A stretch of 64,000 bases of DNA from contig JAYFPO010000024.1 of the NCBI GenBank assembly GCA_034927685.1, forward strand, positions 62,001 to 126,000, in the 5' to 3' direction. The position numbers and the translations under genes are program-made. This DNA comes from RGIG3159 sp034927685 (lineage in GTDB: Bacteria; Bacillota; Clostridia; Oscillospirales; Oscillospiraceae). Under the pieces are notes generated by a model. It searched no databases, was not told the DNA's origin, and worked only from the letters and a program-made list of their open reading frames with translations. Each line of letters opens with the position of its first letter. The stretch's first letter is position 1. This document shows positions 51,891 through 60,456 of the stretch, piece by piece.

Positions 51891-51949
51891 GATGCGTTTC
51901 CCGCCTGCCGCTGCGGGCCGATTTTTCGCATACGCCTGTTGGTTTGCAG

Positions 51950-52645
51950 CTAAAGGACATATCCCCCGTTGACGCCGAGCACCTGGCCGGTGACGAAGCG
52001 GGCTTCGGAGAGGTAGACCATGGCGTCCACCACGTCGGACGCGGTCCCGAGAGAGAGCAGCGGCGTCTCCTGCCGGAAGGCATCCAGCTCGTCCCCGGAA
52101 AAGTCCCGCAGCATCTCCGTTCGGATGGCGCCCGGCGCGACGCAGTTGACGCGGATGTGGGATGGCCCCAGCTCCTGCGCCAGCGCTTTGGTCAGAGCGA
52201 GAATCGCGCCCTTGGTGGCGGAGTATGGCACTTCACAGGAGGCGCCGATCTGCCCCCAGATCGAGGAGACGGTGAGAATGCAGCCCTGCTGCCGCCCCAG
52301 CATGGAGGGCAGCACGCCCTTGACCGCGTGGAACACGCCCTTGACGTTGACGTCGAAGATTCGGTCCCACTGGGCCTCTGTGGTATCCTGCACCACGCCG
52401 TAATAGGCGATGCCCGCACAGGCAATCAGCAGATCAATTTCGCCCAGCCCGGCGAAAACCCGGGCTGTGGCGGCTTCATCCGCCACGTCGCAGCAGACGG
52501 CGTCCGCACCGGTCTCGGCGGAAAGCGCGGCTGCGGCCTCGGTACTTTTTTCGTAGAGGAAGGTGACAGCGTGGCCCAGACCGGTGAAGCGGCGGACCGC
52601 TTCCGCGCCGATGCCGCGGCTGCCGCCCGTGATGACGACATGCAT
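51950..52645 (-). CDS. short-chain dehydrogenase (FabG/YmfI-like)
   Basis: A 231-aa classical SDR with the NAD(P) motif TGGSRGIG (5-12), the CAG stretch (LLIACAGIAYYG), catalytic Ser in VSSIWG and YSATK. The closing VLGVNGGY is typical. Similar SDRs of this size in Firmicutes include EF-P 5-aminopentanone reductase (YmfI); no EF-P gene is nearby, so the function is open. AAGGAGC upstream of ATG 52645. Ends at the shared terminator. Confidence 0.88.
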   Translation of the reverse strand: MHVVITGGSRGIGAEAVRRFTGLGHAVTFLYEKSTEAAAALSAETGADAVCCDVADEAATARVFAGLGEIDLLIACAGIAYYGVVQDTTEAQWDRIFDVNVKGVFHAVKGVLPSMLGRQQGCILTVSSIWGQIGASCEVPYSATKGAILALTKALAQELGPSHIRVNCVAPGAIRTEMLRDFSGDELDAFRQETPLLSLGTASDVVDAMVYLSEARFVTGQVLGVNGGYVL

Positions 52646-52696
52646 GATGTGCTCCTTAGAAAATGCCCTTCTCGGCGACCGAAAAGGGCATCCTTG

Positions 52697-53197
52697 TTAT
52701 CTTCTGCGCGTTTTGGTCTTGTGGTCGGAAAACTCCTTCAGCGAGGAGAGTTTGCTGTCCGATTCGTTCATGAACTGCTTGAGCTTGTCCTCGAAGGAGA
52801 GATCCTTGGGTGGCGCGGGGGTATAATAACGGGAAAATGACTCCGACTGCTGTCTGGGGGAACGGTTAGGGGGACCGCTCTGGGACCGACCCGCAGACTG
52901 CTGGGGCGGACGGGTGTCCGGCCGCTTATCGAAGCCGCGCCGCGGTGCGGCGGAATGCTCCTGCGGCAAGGTCCGCTTGATGGAGAGGTTGATTTTTCCG
53001 TTGGGGTCAATGGCCAAAACCATGACCTTGACATCCTGCCCCTCGGTCAGGTGCTGCCGGATGTCGGCCACATAGGCATGAGCCACCTCCGAAATATGTA
53101 CCATGCCGGTCTTCCCCTCGGGCAGCGCAATAAACGCGCCGAAGCTCGTGATGGATTTGACTTTGCCTTCAACAATTTCCCCGACTGTAAACTCCAT
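52697..53197 (-). CDS. S1 RNA-binding domain protein (YabR-like)
   Basis: A 166-aa protein. An S1 domain at about 1-75 (GEIVEGKVKSITSFGAFIAL, GMVHISE) precedes a Pro/Arg/Gln/Ser-rich disordered linker and a short C-terminal helix (FEDKLKQFMNESDSKL). It matches yabR/gsp13 in position: yabP-yabQ-divIC-yabR. It probably binds RNA or ribosomes. ATG 53197; the SD (GGGAGAGGG) is 13 bases away, longer than usual. Confidence 0.9.
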   Translation of the reverse strand: MEFTVGEIVEGKVKSITSFGAFIALPEGKTGMVHISEVAHAYVADIRQHLTEGQDVKVMVLAIDPNGKINLSIKRTLPQEHSAAPRRGFDKRPDTRPPQQSAGRSQSGPPNRSPRQQSESFSRYYTPAPPKDLSFEDKLKQFMNESDSKLSSLKEFSDHKTKTRRR

Positions 53198-53238
53198 AGA
53201 CTGTGCTTTTCCCTCTCCCTGTTTTTTTGGCGAGAGCG

Positions 53239-53517
53239 TTAGCTCCCGATGTCATAAAAGATAATTTCCCCGTCTTCGACCATGCCGAGCTTGTCTCTGG
53301 CAATGGTCTTGACGCCCTCGTCGGTGCCCGCTTTTTCAATGGCGTCCTGCAGGCGCAGATTCTCCTGCTTGGCGACCTCGACCTGTGTGGTCAGAGTCGC
53401 GGCGCTTTTTTCCTTCTCGGCGAGCTGCGTCTGCAGCGTGACCAGCGTGACGGTGGCGGCGATGACCGGAATGATGACGATGATTTTTGTCATCAGTGAC
53501 GAGCGCTTGAATTTCAT
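53239..53517 (-). CDS. septum formation protein DivIC/FtsB-like
   Basis: A 92-aa bitopic protein. A basic N terminus precedes one membrane helix (TKIIVIIPVIAATVTLVTL, about 8-26), a coiled coil (EKEKSAATLTTQVEVAKQENLRLQ in part), and a C-terminal region with RDKLGMVEDGEIIFYDI, the DivIC/FtsB end. It works in the FtsQLB-like division complex. ATG 53517 with GGGAGG. Its gene is overlapped by the long YabQ frame. Confidence 0.9.
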   Translation of the reverse strand: MKFKRSSLMTKIIVIIPVIAATVTLVTLQTQLAEKEKSAATLTTQVEVAKQENLRLQDAIEKAGTDEGVKTIARDKLGMVEDGEIIFYDIGS

Positions 53518-53983
53518 GGATGGTACCTCCCGATTTGGATGCCTGCCGGGTCGATGCATCCACTTTCGTACCATCTATCTTAACCCATTTTTTTGCAAAA
53601 GAAAAGAATTTTTTTGCAATTTTAATAAAAAAAATACAGGAGAGCCGCATCGGCGTCAGGAGAAGGCGAAAGAAGCGCCCAATAAGCCGGAACAGCAGCA
53701 GAAAAAAGCGCAGCACAAGCGGGCCAGGCAGCAGAAAAAACAGGGAGGCGCCAAGGAGCATACCCGGGAGAAAGAAAATCCGGAATTGCCCGCCCCCCAC
53801 ATAGAGCGCAAACAACAGCAGCGCGGGAGTCAGCAGCAGGGAGAACAGAGCGTCCAGCAGATGGGTCAGCCGCGGGCGTAAGGTCCGGGCTGCGCGTAGA
53901 AGCGTGTAGAGGGCAGAAAGGGACGCACCCAGCGCTACGGAAAGCAGAAGCTGCCGGAGCTGGGAAAGGACCGGCAGACTCAT
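53336..53983 (-). CDS. yabQ: spore cortex protein YabQ (over-long frame)
   Basis: A membrane protein with five or so helices in residues about 1-125, in the yabP-yabQ-divIC order, so YabQ, needed for spore cortex formation and normally made under sigma-E. It starts at 53983 within the yabP stop (ATGA). The frame runs to 53336, 182 bases into divIC, and the last 60 residues (His/Arg-rich) are simply divIC in another frame. Either the true stop was lost or a frameshift sits in the A/T homopolymer runs near 53590-53640. Family by position and helices; end uncertain. Confidence 0.75.
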   Translation of the reverse strand: MSLPVLSQLRQLLLSVALGASLSALYTLLRAARTLRPRLTHLLDALFSLLLTPALLLFALYVGGGQFRIFFLPGMLLGASLFFLLPGPLVLRFFLLLFRLIGRFFRLLLTPMRLSCIFFIKIAKKFFSFAKKWVKIDGTKVDASTRQASKSGGTIHEIQALVTDDKNHRHHSGHRRHRHAGHAADAARREGKKRRDSDHTGRGRQAGESAPAGRH

Positions 53984-54255
53984 CCGAACAACCGGGCCAA
54001 AAAGCCCCCTTCTTTTCGACTTTCCTCGTAGAGCAGCGCTTCAACGTTGCCCTCCACGACCACCTGTCCCCCCTCCACGGACAACTGGCGCAGATGCAGG
54101 TCCTGCCCGCGGATCACCAGAACGCCGCGGTTGGTGTGCAGCACCACGGCATTTTCCTCGAAACTCTCCACGTCCTGCACTCCGGAGACCGAGAGCTTTC
54201 GCCGGTTTTCCAGCGTCAACTTTTGCGGGTTTTCCGGCATTTCGGTTCGATCCAT
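53980..54255 (-). CDS. yabP: sporulation protein YabP
   Basis: A 91-aa YabP/YqfC-type protein. KLTLENRRKLSVSGVQDVESFEENAVVLHTNRG and the repeat-like VIRGQDLHLRQLSVEGGQVVVEGNVEAL are family features, and the C terminus ends in LARLFG. It helps shape the spore cortex. ATG 54255 with AAGGAG 9 bases upstream; the longer frame start at 54315 lies within the promoter. Confidence 0.92.
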   Translation of the reverse strand: MDRTEMPENPQKLTLENRRKLSVSGVQDVESFEENAVVLHTNRGVLVIRGQDLHLRQLSVEGGQVVVEGNVEALLYEESRKEGGFLARLFG

Positions 54256-54291
54256 AGCATCAGGCTCCTTTGCTGCTGTTTCTCTTGCTAC

Positions 54292-54320
54292 AGCGTATGC
54301 AAAGGAGCGCACCAATATGA
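54292..54320 (-). promoter_or_regulatory. sigma-E type sporulation promoter of yabPQ
   Basis: Minus strand: TCATATT (54314-54320) and CATACGCT (54292-54299), spacer 14, matching the sigma-E pattern (ATA then CATANNNT, 16 bases between). Transcription would begin about 25 bases before yabP. yabP and yabQ belong to the sigma-E regulon in Bacillus. Confidence 0.75.
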
Positions 54321-54371
54321 CGGTGTAATCGGACGCCGCCCGCGCCGCTCCGGGCGGCGGCGCTTTGGTGC

Positions 54372-54593
54372 TTACCCGACGGAATCGGCCGTCCGGTCAC
54401 CGGCCGGCCGCACCAGTTCAGAGTTTTCCTGATAGACGCTTTCGGAAGGCAAGTGAGATTCGGACGCGTCGGCGTAGGCGGCCCGAAGGCTCAGACAAAA
54501 GACGCAGAGCATCGCCAGCAGGATAATGGCGGCCAAATTGCAGAGGATCTCCGGGTGCGGGACCCTGCGGCGCGGCGTAGGAACCTGGTTCAT
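54372..54593 (-). CDS. small single-pass membrane protein
   Basis: A 73-aa protein with a basic, proline-rich N terminus, one helix (ILCNLAAIILLAMLCVFCL, about 20-40) and an acidic, serine-rich tail facing outward. AGGAGG lies upstream of ATG 54593. No family recognised. It sits next to sporulation genes but has no evident link to them. Confidence 0.6.
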   Translation of the reverse strand: MNQVPTPRRRVPHPEILCNLAAIILLAMLCVFCLSLRAAYADASESHLPSESVYQENSELVRPAGDRTADSVG

Positions 54594-54775
54594 ATATGTA
54601 CCTCCTCGAGATTGTAGCCTCTGTCTATCATGACGGTTTTCTTTGGGAATCGTTACATAAAAATTTAACATATTGACCACGAAAGGAAAAGCGGCAGTCC
54701 TTCCTCATTTGTCACGATCAAGGAAGACGGATTTTCTCAGGAAAGGTTGCGGTGCGGCAAAAAACCGCACAAGGT

Positions 54776-54804
54776 TGCAATTGCGCGTTTGATACGGTAT
54801 AATA
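54776..54804 (+). promoter_or_regulatory. sigma-A promoter of uppP
   Basis: TTGCAA (54776-54781) and TATAAT (54799-54804), spacer 17. Confidence 0.8.
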
Positions 54805-54853
54805 ACAGACACTTTCTGCGCCATGAGGCGCGGAGCACAGGAGGATTTCACAC

Positions 54854-55687
54854 ATGCAGTTAAATTTTCTGGAGGCGCTGAAGGTGATTTTCCTCGGCAT
54901 TGTCGAGGGGATTACGGAGTGGCTGCCCATCAGCAGCACGGGGCATATGCTGCTCGTGGACGAGTTTCTCCAGCTAAACGCCAGCGAGGCCTTCAAGGAG
55001 ATGTTTTTTGTCGTCATCCAGCTTGGCGCGATTCTGGCCGTGGTGGTGCTGTTTTGGAACAAGATGTTTCCCTTCCAGTTCCGGGACAAGTCCAGGCCGG
55101 TGATTCGGAAGGACGTGTTTTCCACTTGGTTCAAGGTCATATTGGCCTGCATCCCCGGCGCGGTGGTCACGCTGCTGTTTGACGATTACATCGAGGCACA
55201 TCTACATACGCCGACGGTCATCGCAGTGGCCCTGGTTTTCTATGGCGTCGCGTTTATCATCGTGGAACGTTGGAATCGGACCAGGAGGCCCACCGTAAAA
55301 CGCCTGTCGGATATCAGTTACAAAACAGCGCTGCTGATTGGCGTGTTTCAGGTTCTCTCCATCATTCCCGGTACCTCCCGTTCCGGCGCCACCATCATCG
55401 GCGCCCTGCTGATCGGCGTGTCGCGGGTGGCAGCGGCGGAGTTTACCTTCTTTCTGGCGGTGCCCGTCATGTTCGGACTCAGCGCCATTAAGCTTGCGAA
55501 GTTTGGCCTTGCGTTTTCCGGCCCGGAGCTGGCAACGCTGCTGCTTGGAATGCTGGTGGCCTTCGTCGTGTCGCTGCTGGTCATCCAGTTCCTCATGAAT
55601 TACATCAAAAAACACGACTTCCAGGTGTTCGGCTGGTACAGGATCGCGCTGGGCGTCATCGTGCTTTTGTACTTTCTGGCATTCTGA
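54854..55687 (+). CDS. uppP: undecaprenyl-diphosphatase
   Basis: A 277-aa BacA/UppP membrane phosphatase. It has the first catalytic region GIVEGITEWLPISSTGHM (with the ExxxE) and the second PGTSRSGAT. It recycles undecaprenyl pyrophosphate for cell-wall synthesis and confers bacitracin tolerance. SD AGGAGG. ATG 54854. Confidence 0.96.
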   Translation: MQLNFLEALKVIFLGIVEGITEWLPISSTGHMLLVDEFLQLNASEAFKEMFFVVIQLGAILAVVVLFWNKMFPFQFRDKSRPVIRKDVFSTWFKVILACIPGAVVTLLFDDYIEAHLHTPTVIAVALVFYGVAFIIVERWNRTRRPTVKRLSDISYKTALLIGVFQVLSIIPGTSRSGATIIGALLIGVSRVAAAEFTFFLAVPVMFGLSAIKLAKFGLAFSGPELATLLLGMLVAFVVSLLVIQFLMNYIKKHDFQVFGWYRIALGVIVLLYFLAF

Positions 55688-55701
55688 ACAGGAAAGGATC
55701 A

Positions 55702-55756
55702 AGAGCGCGCTGCAAAGCGGGACGGGCAAAGCCGTTCGCAGATTGCAGCGCGCTCT
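55702..55756 (+). terminator. long hairpin after uppP
   Basis: 14-base perfect stem (55702-55715 with 55743-55756) with a 27-base loop and no T-run. Together with the convergent gene end it is a probable terminator. Confidence 0.6.
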
Positions 55757-55782
55757 GCGGTCGTCTGGCCCAGGGGAGCAGC

Positions 55783-56916
55783 TCAGCGTGGGTCTTTTGC
55801 AGACGGTTCCCCGGCGCTGCCCGGACCCATCTGGGGTTCCTGACGGAAAACCCAGTCGCGCTGGATCCGGAAGCTGATCAGGAATAGCATAATATCCACG
55901 CAGATTTTCAAAAGCGTGACCCGCCAGGGCGCCCCGCTGGTCAGAAGATGCGACAGAAGCCATACGCATCCGGCTGATACCAGCATTTGCGGCACGCACA
56001 GGGCGTAGTACCGCGCGAGTGTGTGGCCATAGTGGTTCCCGCAGCGAAACACGGCCTTTTTATTGGCGTTGTAATTGACAAAGGAAGAAATGGCCCGGGC
56101 GGCCACGGTGCACAGCGGGATGCTGTAGGAATGCCAGAGACGCTGTGACAACACCAGCGCCAGATAGAAAACTCCCTCGTCGATGAGGCTGGCAATACCG
56201 GAGCTGCAAAGAAATTTCAGAATGACCCGGTAGACCAGGAAGGAGTCGGTAAAGGTACGAAAGTGGGAGGTATGTCCCGTTTCCTCGTATACGGTTTCAA
56301 TCCGGACTTCCTGAAAGCCGATGGAGGCCCGCTTCATTTCCAGCAGCATATTGGTTTCATATTCAAACCGATCCCCGCGTACCCGCAGCAGAAAGGGCAG
56401 ATACCGGGTCGGGATCACTCGCAGACCGGTTTGGGTATCGGATAACCGGATTCCGCAGCCCGTGCGAAAGACAAACGAAGTGACGCGATTGCCGAATATG
56501 CTCCGGGCCGGTACGCCGGCCTCCGAAAAGTTCCGGCAGCCGAGGATGATTTGATCGCGTTCCACCATAGCCTGGCAACAGGCCAGGATATCCCCGGGAA
56601 GATGCTGACCGTCTCCATCCGCCGTCACCACGCCGGGCCGCCGGGCGTCTTCATGCGCCGCAAGATAGGCAAAGGCTGTGCGCAGCGCCGCGCCCTTTCC
56701 CTGATTTTCAGGATGATCCAGCACGACGCACTGTGGATACCCGCGCAGCCGGTCAAAATAGCGGAGACTGTCGCCGGTGCTCCCGTCGTTGACAATCACG
56801 ATCTCGCGGAAGCCCAGCCCCACGAGGCCGTCCACCACCTCCAGAATCCGACCGTCCGGATTCAGGGAAGGCAGCGCCACTGCCACATCGGTTGCACGCT
56901 TTGTTTGCTGTTCCAT
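55783..56916 (-). CDS. GT2 glycosyltransferase fused to GtrA
   Basis: A 377-aa protein. Residues about 10-215 are a DPM1/GtrB-type GT2 domain (nucleotide-sugar site VNDGSTGDS, DGDGQH). Residues about 235-365 are a GtrA flippase-like domain with four helices. The fusion would transfer a sugar to undecaprenyl phosphate and move it across the membrane, for decorating wall polymers or surface proteins. AAAGGAG upstream of ATG 56916. Divergent from a large GT-C-like membrane protein. Confidence 0.9.
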   Translation of the reverse strand: MEQQTKRATDVAVALPSLNPDGRILEVVDGLVGLGFREIVIVNDGSTGDSLRYFDRLRGYPQCVVLDHPENQGKGAALRTAFAYLAAHEDARRPGVVTADGDGQHLPGDILACCQAMVERDQIILGCRNFSEAGVPARSIFGNRVTSFVFRTGCGIRLSDTQTGLRVIPTRYLPFLLRVRGDRFEYETNMLLEMKRASIGFQEVRIETVYEETGHTSHFRTFTDSFLVYRVILKFLCSSGIASLIDEGVFYLALVLSQRLWHSYSIPLCTVAARAISSFVNYNANKKAVFRCGNHYGHTLARYYALCVPQMLVSAGCVWLLSHLLTSGAPWRVTLLKICVDIMLFLISFRIQRDWVFRQEPQMGPGSAGEPSAKDPR

Positions 56917-57063
56917 GTTATGGTCTCCTTTTTTTGTACGGCGAACCCCAGGGATCCCTGCGACGACATAATATGATTATAATCAGCGCGGCGCCGCTTG
57001 TCAATTCGGCGCCTTCCCAGTAGAAGCATGCGCGAGGAAAATGGACAGGGGGAGAAATACTTC

Positions 57064-58941
57064 ATGAACGGATTGACCGTCTTTTTTGTGCTGAAATGGC
57101 TGGCCCTGTTGATCGTCCTTTTGGGTGTTTCGTATGGCTACAGCTATGTGCTGGAAAAGCTGCTGAAGGGATGCTTCGCACCGGCGGAGCGGTTCGCCGC
57201 GGGGTTTACGGCACTGTTGGCGGCGGTAGAATTGACGTGTTGGCCGATGGTCGCGTTCCGTCTGCCGACGGCGCTCTTCATGGCGGTTGCCGGCGTGGTC
57301 ATTCTGCTGCCCGCGGGCTATGGCTTTTTTCTGCGGCCTCGGCCGCACGACCGCATCCTCCCGCGGACGGCTGACCGCAGGCAGCGGATCGCCGCGCTGC
57401 TGGCGTTGGCAGTGGTCCTGGTACAGATCGTCATGGCGACCGTTGTATACCGCTCTGATGCGGACGACTCGTTCTATGTCAGCAATGTCGCGCTGTTTGC
57501 GAATAGCAGCGTTCTGAATCCCTACGACAGCAGCATGGGAAACCTTTCCCTTGGCACCGTCCCCATGTACGATTTTCAGGTATGGGAAAGCTTGCTGGCC
57601 ATGGCCTGCCGTGTCTTTGGCCTCAGCGCCGCCAGTCTGACCCATACCTGTATCATACCGGCGCTGCTCCTGCTCTCCGCGTCCGCCTACTATCTGCTTG
57701 GGTACGCGCTCTTTTCCGACCGGCGGAAGGCATGGCTGTTCGTGCTGGTGTTGTCGGTCTTCCACCTGTTCAGCGGCGCCAATGATTACAGCGTCGGCGC
57801 TTTCCTGCTGGGCCGCGTCTGGCAGGGAAAGGCGACCAGCCTTGTCATTGTGCTGCCGGTCCTGTCCGGTCTCCTGCTGCGAAGGCTGGACGACCGGGAG
57901 AAGGCGGGCGATCGCCTGTGGCTGGCGCTTGCACTTTGCATGTTGGCAGCCATTGGATTGAATCCGACGGGGCTCTATACCGTCGGCTTCGAACTGCTGT
58001 TTTTATGCGCCGCGGTTGCCATTGCGAAGAAACAGGGGAGAATCTTGCTGCAAATGCTGCCGGCACTGGCGATTGCCGTCGTCTTTGTCCTGCTGATTTA
58101 TCTGCGCACCCGTCAGTTCCCGGGGCAAATCGCGGCGGCGAGTACGGCGGATGCAGGCTTTGTGTTCGACCAGCTGCGTCTGTTCATGGCCGGGCAACAC
58201 ATCTATTTTTACCTCTTTTTGGCGGTATGGGTGCTCCTGGCCCTGTTCGGTGACAAGGTTGCCCGCACCTACTTTACCCTGACCTGTCTGCTGGCCCTTT
58301 TGGTCTGGTCTCCGCCGACCGGGCGGCTGGTGGCGCAATATCTCACCAAAACACCCTCCTACTGGCGCGTTTTTTGGCTGATTCCCTTCGGACCGGCGTT
58401 TGCCTATTGCGCCGTGTGGGGATCGGAAAAGCTGCCAAAGAGAAAGGCGCTGGTCGGTATTCTGGTGTGCGCGGTTCTGATTGCCCTGCCCGGAACCTGG
58501 GTGTTTCAGGCGCCGGCGACGGTCCAACCGTTCATTTCCGCAGACAATGTGGAAAAGGTGCCGGACGAGACCCTGGAATTCGGCAAAACCCTGGTGGAGC
58601 GCGGCGTTACGTCGCCGATACTGTGCTGCGAGAATCTGGCTACCACGCTGCGTCAGGTCTATCCGGAACTGGAATTATTGGTGTCGCGGCAGCAGTATAT
58701 TCTGGATCTGTATCTCTACCGCGGTCAGGAGGAAGCCGGTCAGGATCGACTGATCCTGCGCGACTTTGCGAACGGGGGCGGCGGGGAAGCGGAGGAGATC
58801 GGGCTGCTGCTGCAAAAATACGGCGTTCAGTATGTCATCTTGGAGAAAGAGGACACACAGGCGCAAAATACGCTGCTTCGCAGCGGATGGGCCATCGTGC
58901 AGCAGAGCGCTGCATACGTCATGCTTTCTGTGAACGCCTGA
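57064..58941 (+). CDS. large GT-C-like membrane protein (DUF6077-like)
   Basis: A 625-aa protein with about twelve hydrophobic helices up to residue 490 and a C-terminal outside domain of about 130 residues. A motif with acidic residues after the early helices (YRSDADDSFYVSNVALF) resembles the DD site of GT-C glycosyltransferases. As a GT-C it would take sugars from a polyprenyl carrier, fitting its divergent partner, the GT2-GtrA protein. The ATG at 57064 has AGGGGGAG upstream; the frame from 56998 is less likely. The acceptor is unknown. Confidence 0.72.
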   Translation: MNGLTVFFVLKWLALLIVLLGVSYGYSYVLEKLLKGCFAPAERFAAGFTALLAAVELTCWPMVAFRLPTALFMAVAGVVILLPAGYGFFLRPRPHDRILPRTADRRQRIAALLALAVVLVQIVMATVVYRSDADDSFYVSNVALFANSSVLNPYDSSMGNLSLGTVPMYDFQVWESLLAMACRVFGLSAASLTHTCIIPALLLLSASAYYLLGYALFSDRRKAWLFVLVLSVFHLFSGANDYSVGAFLLGRVWQGKATSLVIVLPVLSGLLLRRLDDREKAGDRLWLALALCMLAAIGLNPTGLYTVGFELLFLCAAVAIAKKQGRILLQMLPALAIAVVFVLLIYLRTRQFPGQIAAASTADAGFVFDQLRLFMAGQHIYFYLFLAVWVLLALFGDKVARTYFTLTCLLALLVWSPPTGRLVAQYLTKTPSYWRVFWLIPFGPAFAYCAVWGSEKLPKRKALVGILVCAVLIALPGTWVFQAPATVQPFISADNVEKVPDETLEFGKTLVERGVTSPILCCENLATTLRQVYPELELLVSRQQYILDLYLYRGQEEAGQDRLILRDFANGGGGEAEEIGLLLQKYGVQYVILEKEDTQAQNTLLRSGWAIVQQSAAYVMLSVNA

Positions 58942-59007
58942 AAAGGCATGGAAGTCTGCCGCATTCAGACGGCCTGTGGCGCCGATTCATAGGTTCTATG
59001 AGGAAAA

Positions 59008-59029
59008 CGCCGGATATCCGGCGCTTTTT
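59008..59029 (+). terminator. terminator after GT-C-like gene
   Basis: 16-base palindrome CGCCGGATATCCGGCG (59008-59023) followed by CTTTTT. Confidence 0.75.
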
Positions 59030-59094
59030 CCGCTTTCCTACGGAAAAGAAATGTGGTATGATTGCGGGCGAAACAAATGGGAAGGAGTGACGGC

Positions 59095-59820
59095 ATGAAA
59101 GCCAGGTTTTCTGCCGGAGAACTGACGCGCGGCGTCCGCTGCGGCATCCCCATTGGCCTTGGCTATTTGGCTGTGGCCTTTACGCTGGGCATCACCGCCA
59201 GGAACGCCGGGCTTACCGCCTGGGAGGCGGCGCTGACCAGCCTGCTCGTCAACGCATCGGCCGGGGAGTACGCCGCCTTCACGCTGATCGCCGCAAACGC
59301 CGGCTACTGGGAGATCGCGCTGATAGAACTGGTCGCCAATGCGCGTTACCTGCTGATGTCCTGCGCGCTGAGCCAAAAGCTGCCGGAGGAGGAGCCGCTC
59401 TACCGCCGCCTGCTGATCGGGTTTGATGTGACAGACGAGCTGTTCGCGCTCTCCGTGACGCAGCCGGGGCCGCTGAATTTCTATTTCTATCTGGGCATGA
59501 TGGCGGTCGCCCTGCCCGGTTGGGCGGGCGGAACCTTTCTCGGCGTCGTGGTTGGCAGCATTCTCCCCGCGGCCGTGGTCCGGGCGCTGGGCGTCGGGCT
59601 TTACGGCATGTTCCTGGCCGTCATGATCCCGGCCGCGCGCAAAAGCCGGGTGATCCTCGGCGTGGTCGCAGGGTCCATGGCCGCCAGCTACGCATTTTCT
59701 GTGCTTCCGACCCTGGCCACCCTCTCCTCCGGCACCAGGACCATTCTTCTGACCGTGGTGATTTCCGCTCTGGCTGCGTTGCTGTTCCCGGTCCGAAAGG
59801 AGGCTGTCGATGCAGCATAA
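59095..59820 (+). CDS. azlC: branched-chain amino acid exporter AzlC
   Basis: A 241-aa AzlC protein with about seven helices, including CGIPIGLGYLAVAFTLGI and the ASAGEYAAFTL motif. It is the large subunit of the AzlCD exporter for branched-chain amino acids. ATG 59095 has AAGGAG 8 bases upstream; the frame's earlier ATG at 59062 is unlikely. azlD overlaps its end by 11 bases. Confidence 0.92.
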   Translation: MKARFSAGELTRGVRCGIPIGLGYLAVAFTLGITARNAGLTAWEAALTSLLVNASAGEYAAFTLIAANAGYWEIALIELVANARYLLMSCALSQKLPEEEPLYRRLLIGFDVTDELFALSVTQPGPLNFYFYLGMMAVALPGWAGGTFLGVVVGSILPAAVVRALGVGLYGMFLAVMIPAARKSRVILGVVAGSMAASYAFSVLPTLATLSSGTRTILLTVVISALAALLFPVRKEAVDAA

Positions 59821-60118
59821 TATTTATCTCTATATTCTGATCATTGCCGGCGTCACCTTCCTGATTCGTACGCTGCCGCTGACGCTGATCCGCCGCGAGA
59901 TCAAAAACTCGTTTCTGCGCTCGTTCCTGTACTATGTGCCCTATGTGACGCTTTCGGTCATGACGTTCCCCGCCATTCTGCATGCCACCGGCAGCGTGTG
60001 GTCCGGGCTGGCAGCGCTGGTGGCCGGCATCACGGTCGCCTGGCTCAGTGGAAACCTGTTTCTGGTGGCAGCATCCTCCTGCGCCGTCGTCTTTTTGTCC
60101 GAGCTGTTTTTGCACTGA
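59810..60118 (+). CDS. azlD: branched-chain amino acid exporter small subunit AzlD
   Basis: A 102-aa AzlD with three or four helices and the family's FLIRTLPLTLIRREIKN near the start. AAAGGAGG lies inside azlC. A bidirectional terminator follows. Confidence 0.92.
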   Translation: MQHNIYLYILIIAGVTFLIRTLPLTLIRREIKNSFLRSFLYYVPYVTLSVMTFPAILHATGSVWSGLAALVAGITVAWLSGNLFLVAASSCAVVFLSELFLH

Positions 60119-60170
60119 TCCTGTTTTCCTGTTGTGATTAATTTCTGTAGGTTTTAGCAGGAAGTATCCG

Positions 60171-60213
60171 AAAAAACGAGGGCGCCGCAGAACATTGCGG
60201 CGTCCTCGTTTTT
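60171..60213. terminator. bidirectional terminator azlD/rqcP
   Basis: About 17-base stem (60171-60189 with 60196-60213, one mismatch) flanked by A-runs and T-runs. Confidence 0.93.
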
Positions 60214-60216
60214 CGC

Positions 60217-60456
60217 TTACAGCTCCCGGTACATGGCGCCGGCGTCGTCTTTGCGGACGGTTTCCGCCACCTGCAGTACCTCCACGGAAAGTGTTCTCTG
60301 GCCGAAATGAAGCTCCAGCTTGTCGCCAACCTTGACTTCGTACGACGCCCTGGCGGGGCGGCCGTTCACGAAGATGCGCGCACTGTCGCAGGCTTCGTTG
60401 GCCACGGTTCGGCGCTTAATCAGCCGGGAAACCTTCAAATACTTGTCCAGACGCAT
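60217..60456 (-). CDS. rqcP: S4-domain ribosome quality-control protein RqcP
   Basis: A 79-aa S4 RNA-binding protein starting MRLDKYLKVSRLIKRRTVANE, with GRPARASYEVKVGD, matching YabO/RqcP. It binds the obstructed 50S subunit and helps RqcH add C-terminal alanine tails. Last gene of mtaD-spoVB-mazG-hup-rqcP; its start overlaps the hup stop by one base. Confidence 0.95.
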   Translation of the reverse strand: MRLDKYLKVSRLIKRRTVANEACDSARIFVNGRPARASYEVKVGDKLELHFGQRTLSVEVLQVAETVRKDDAGAMYREL

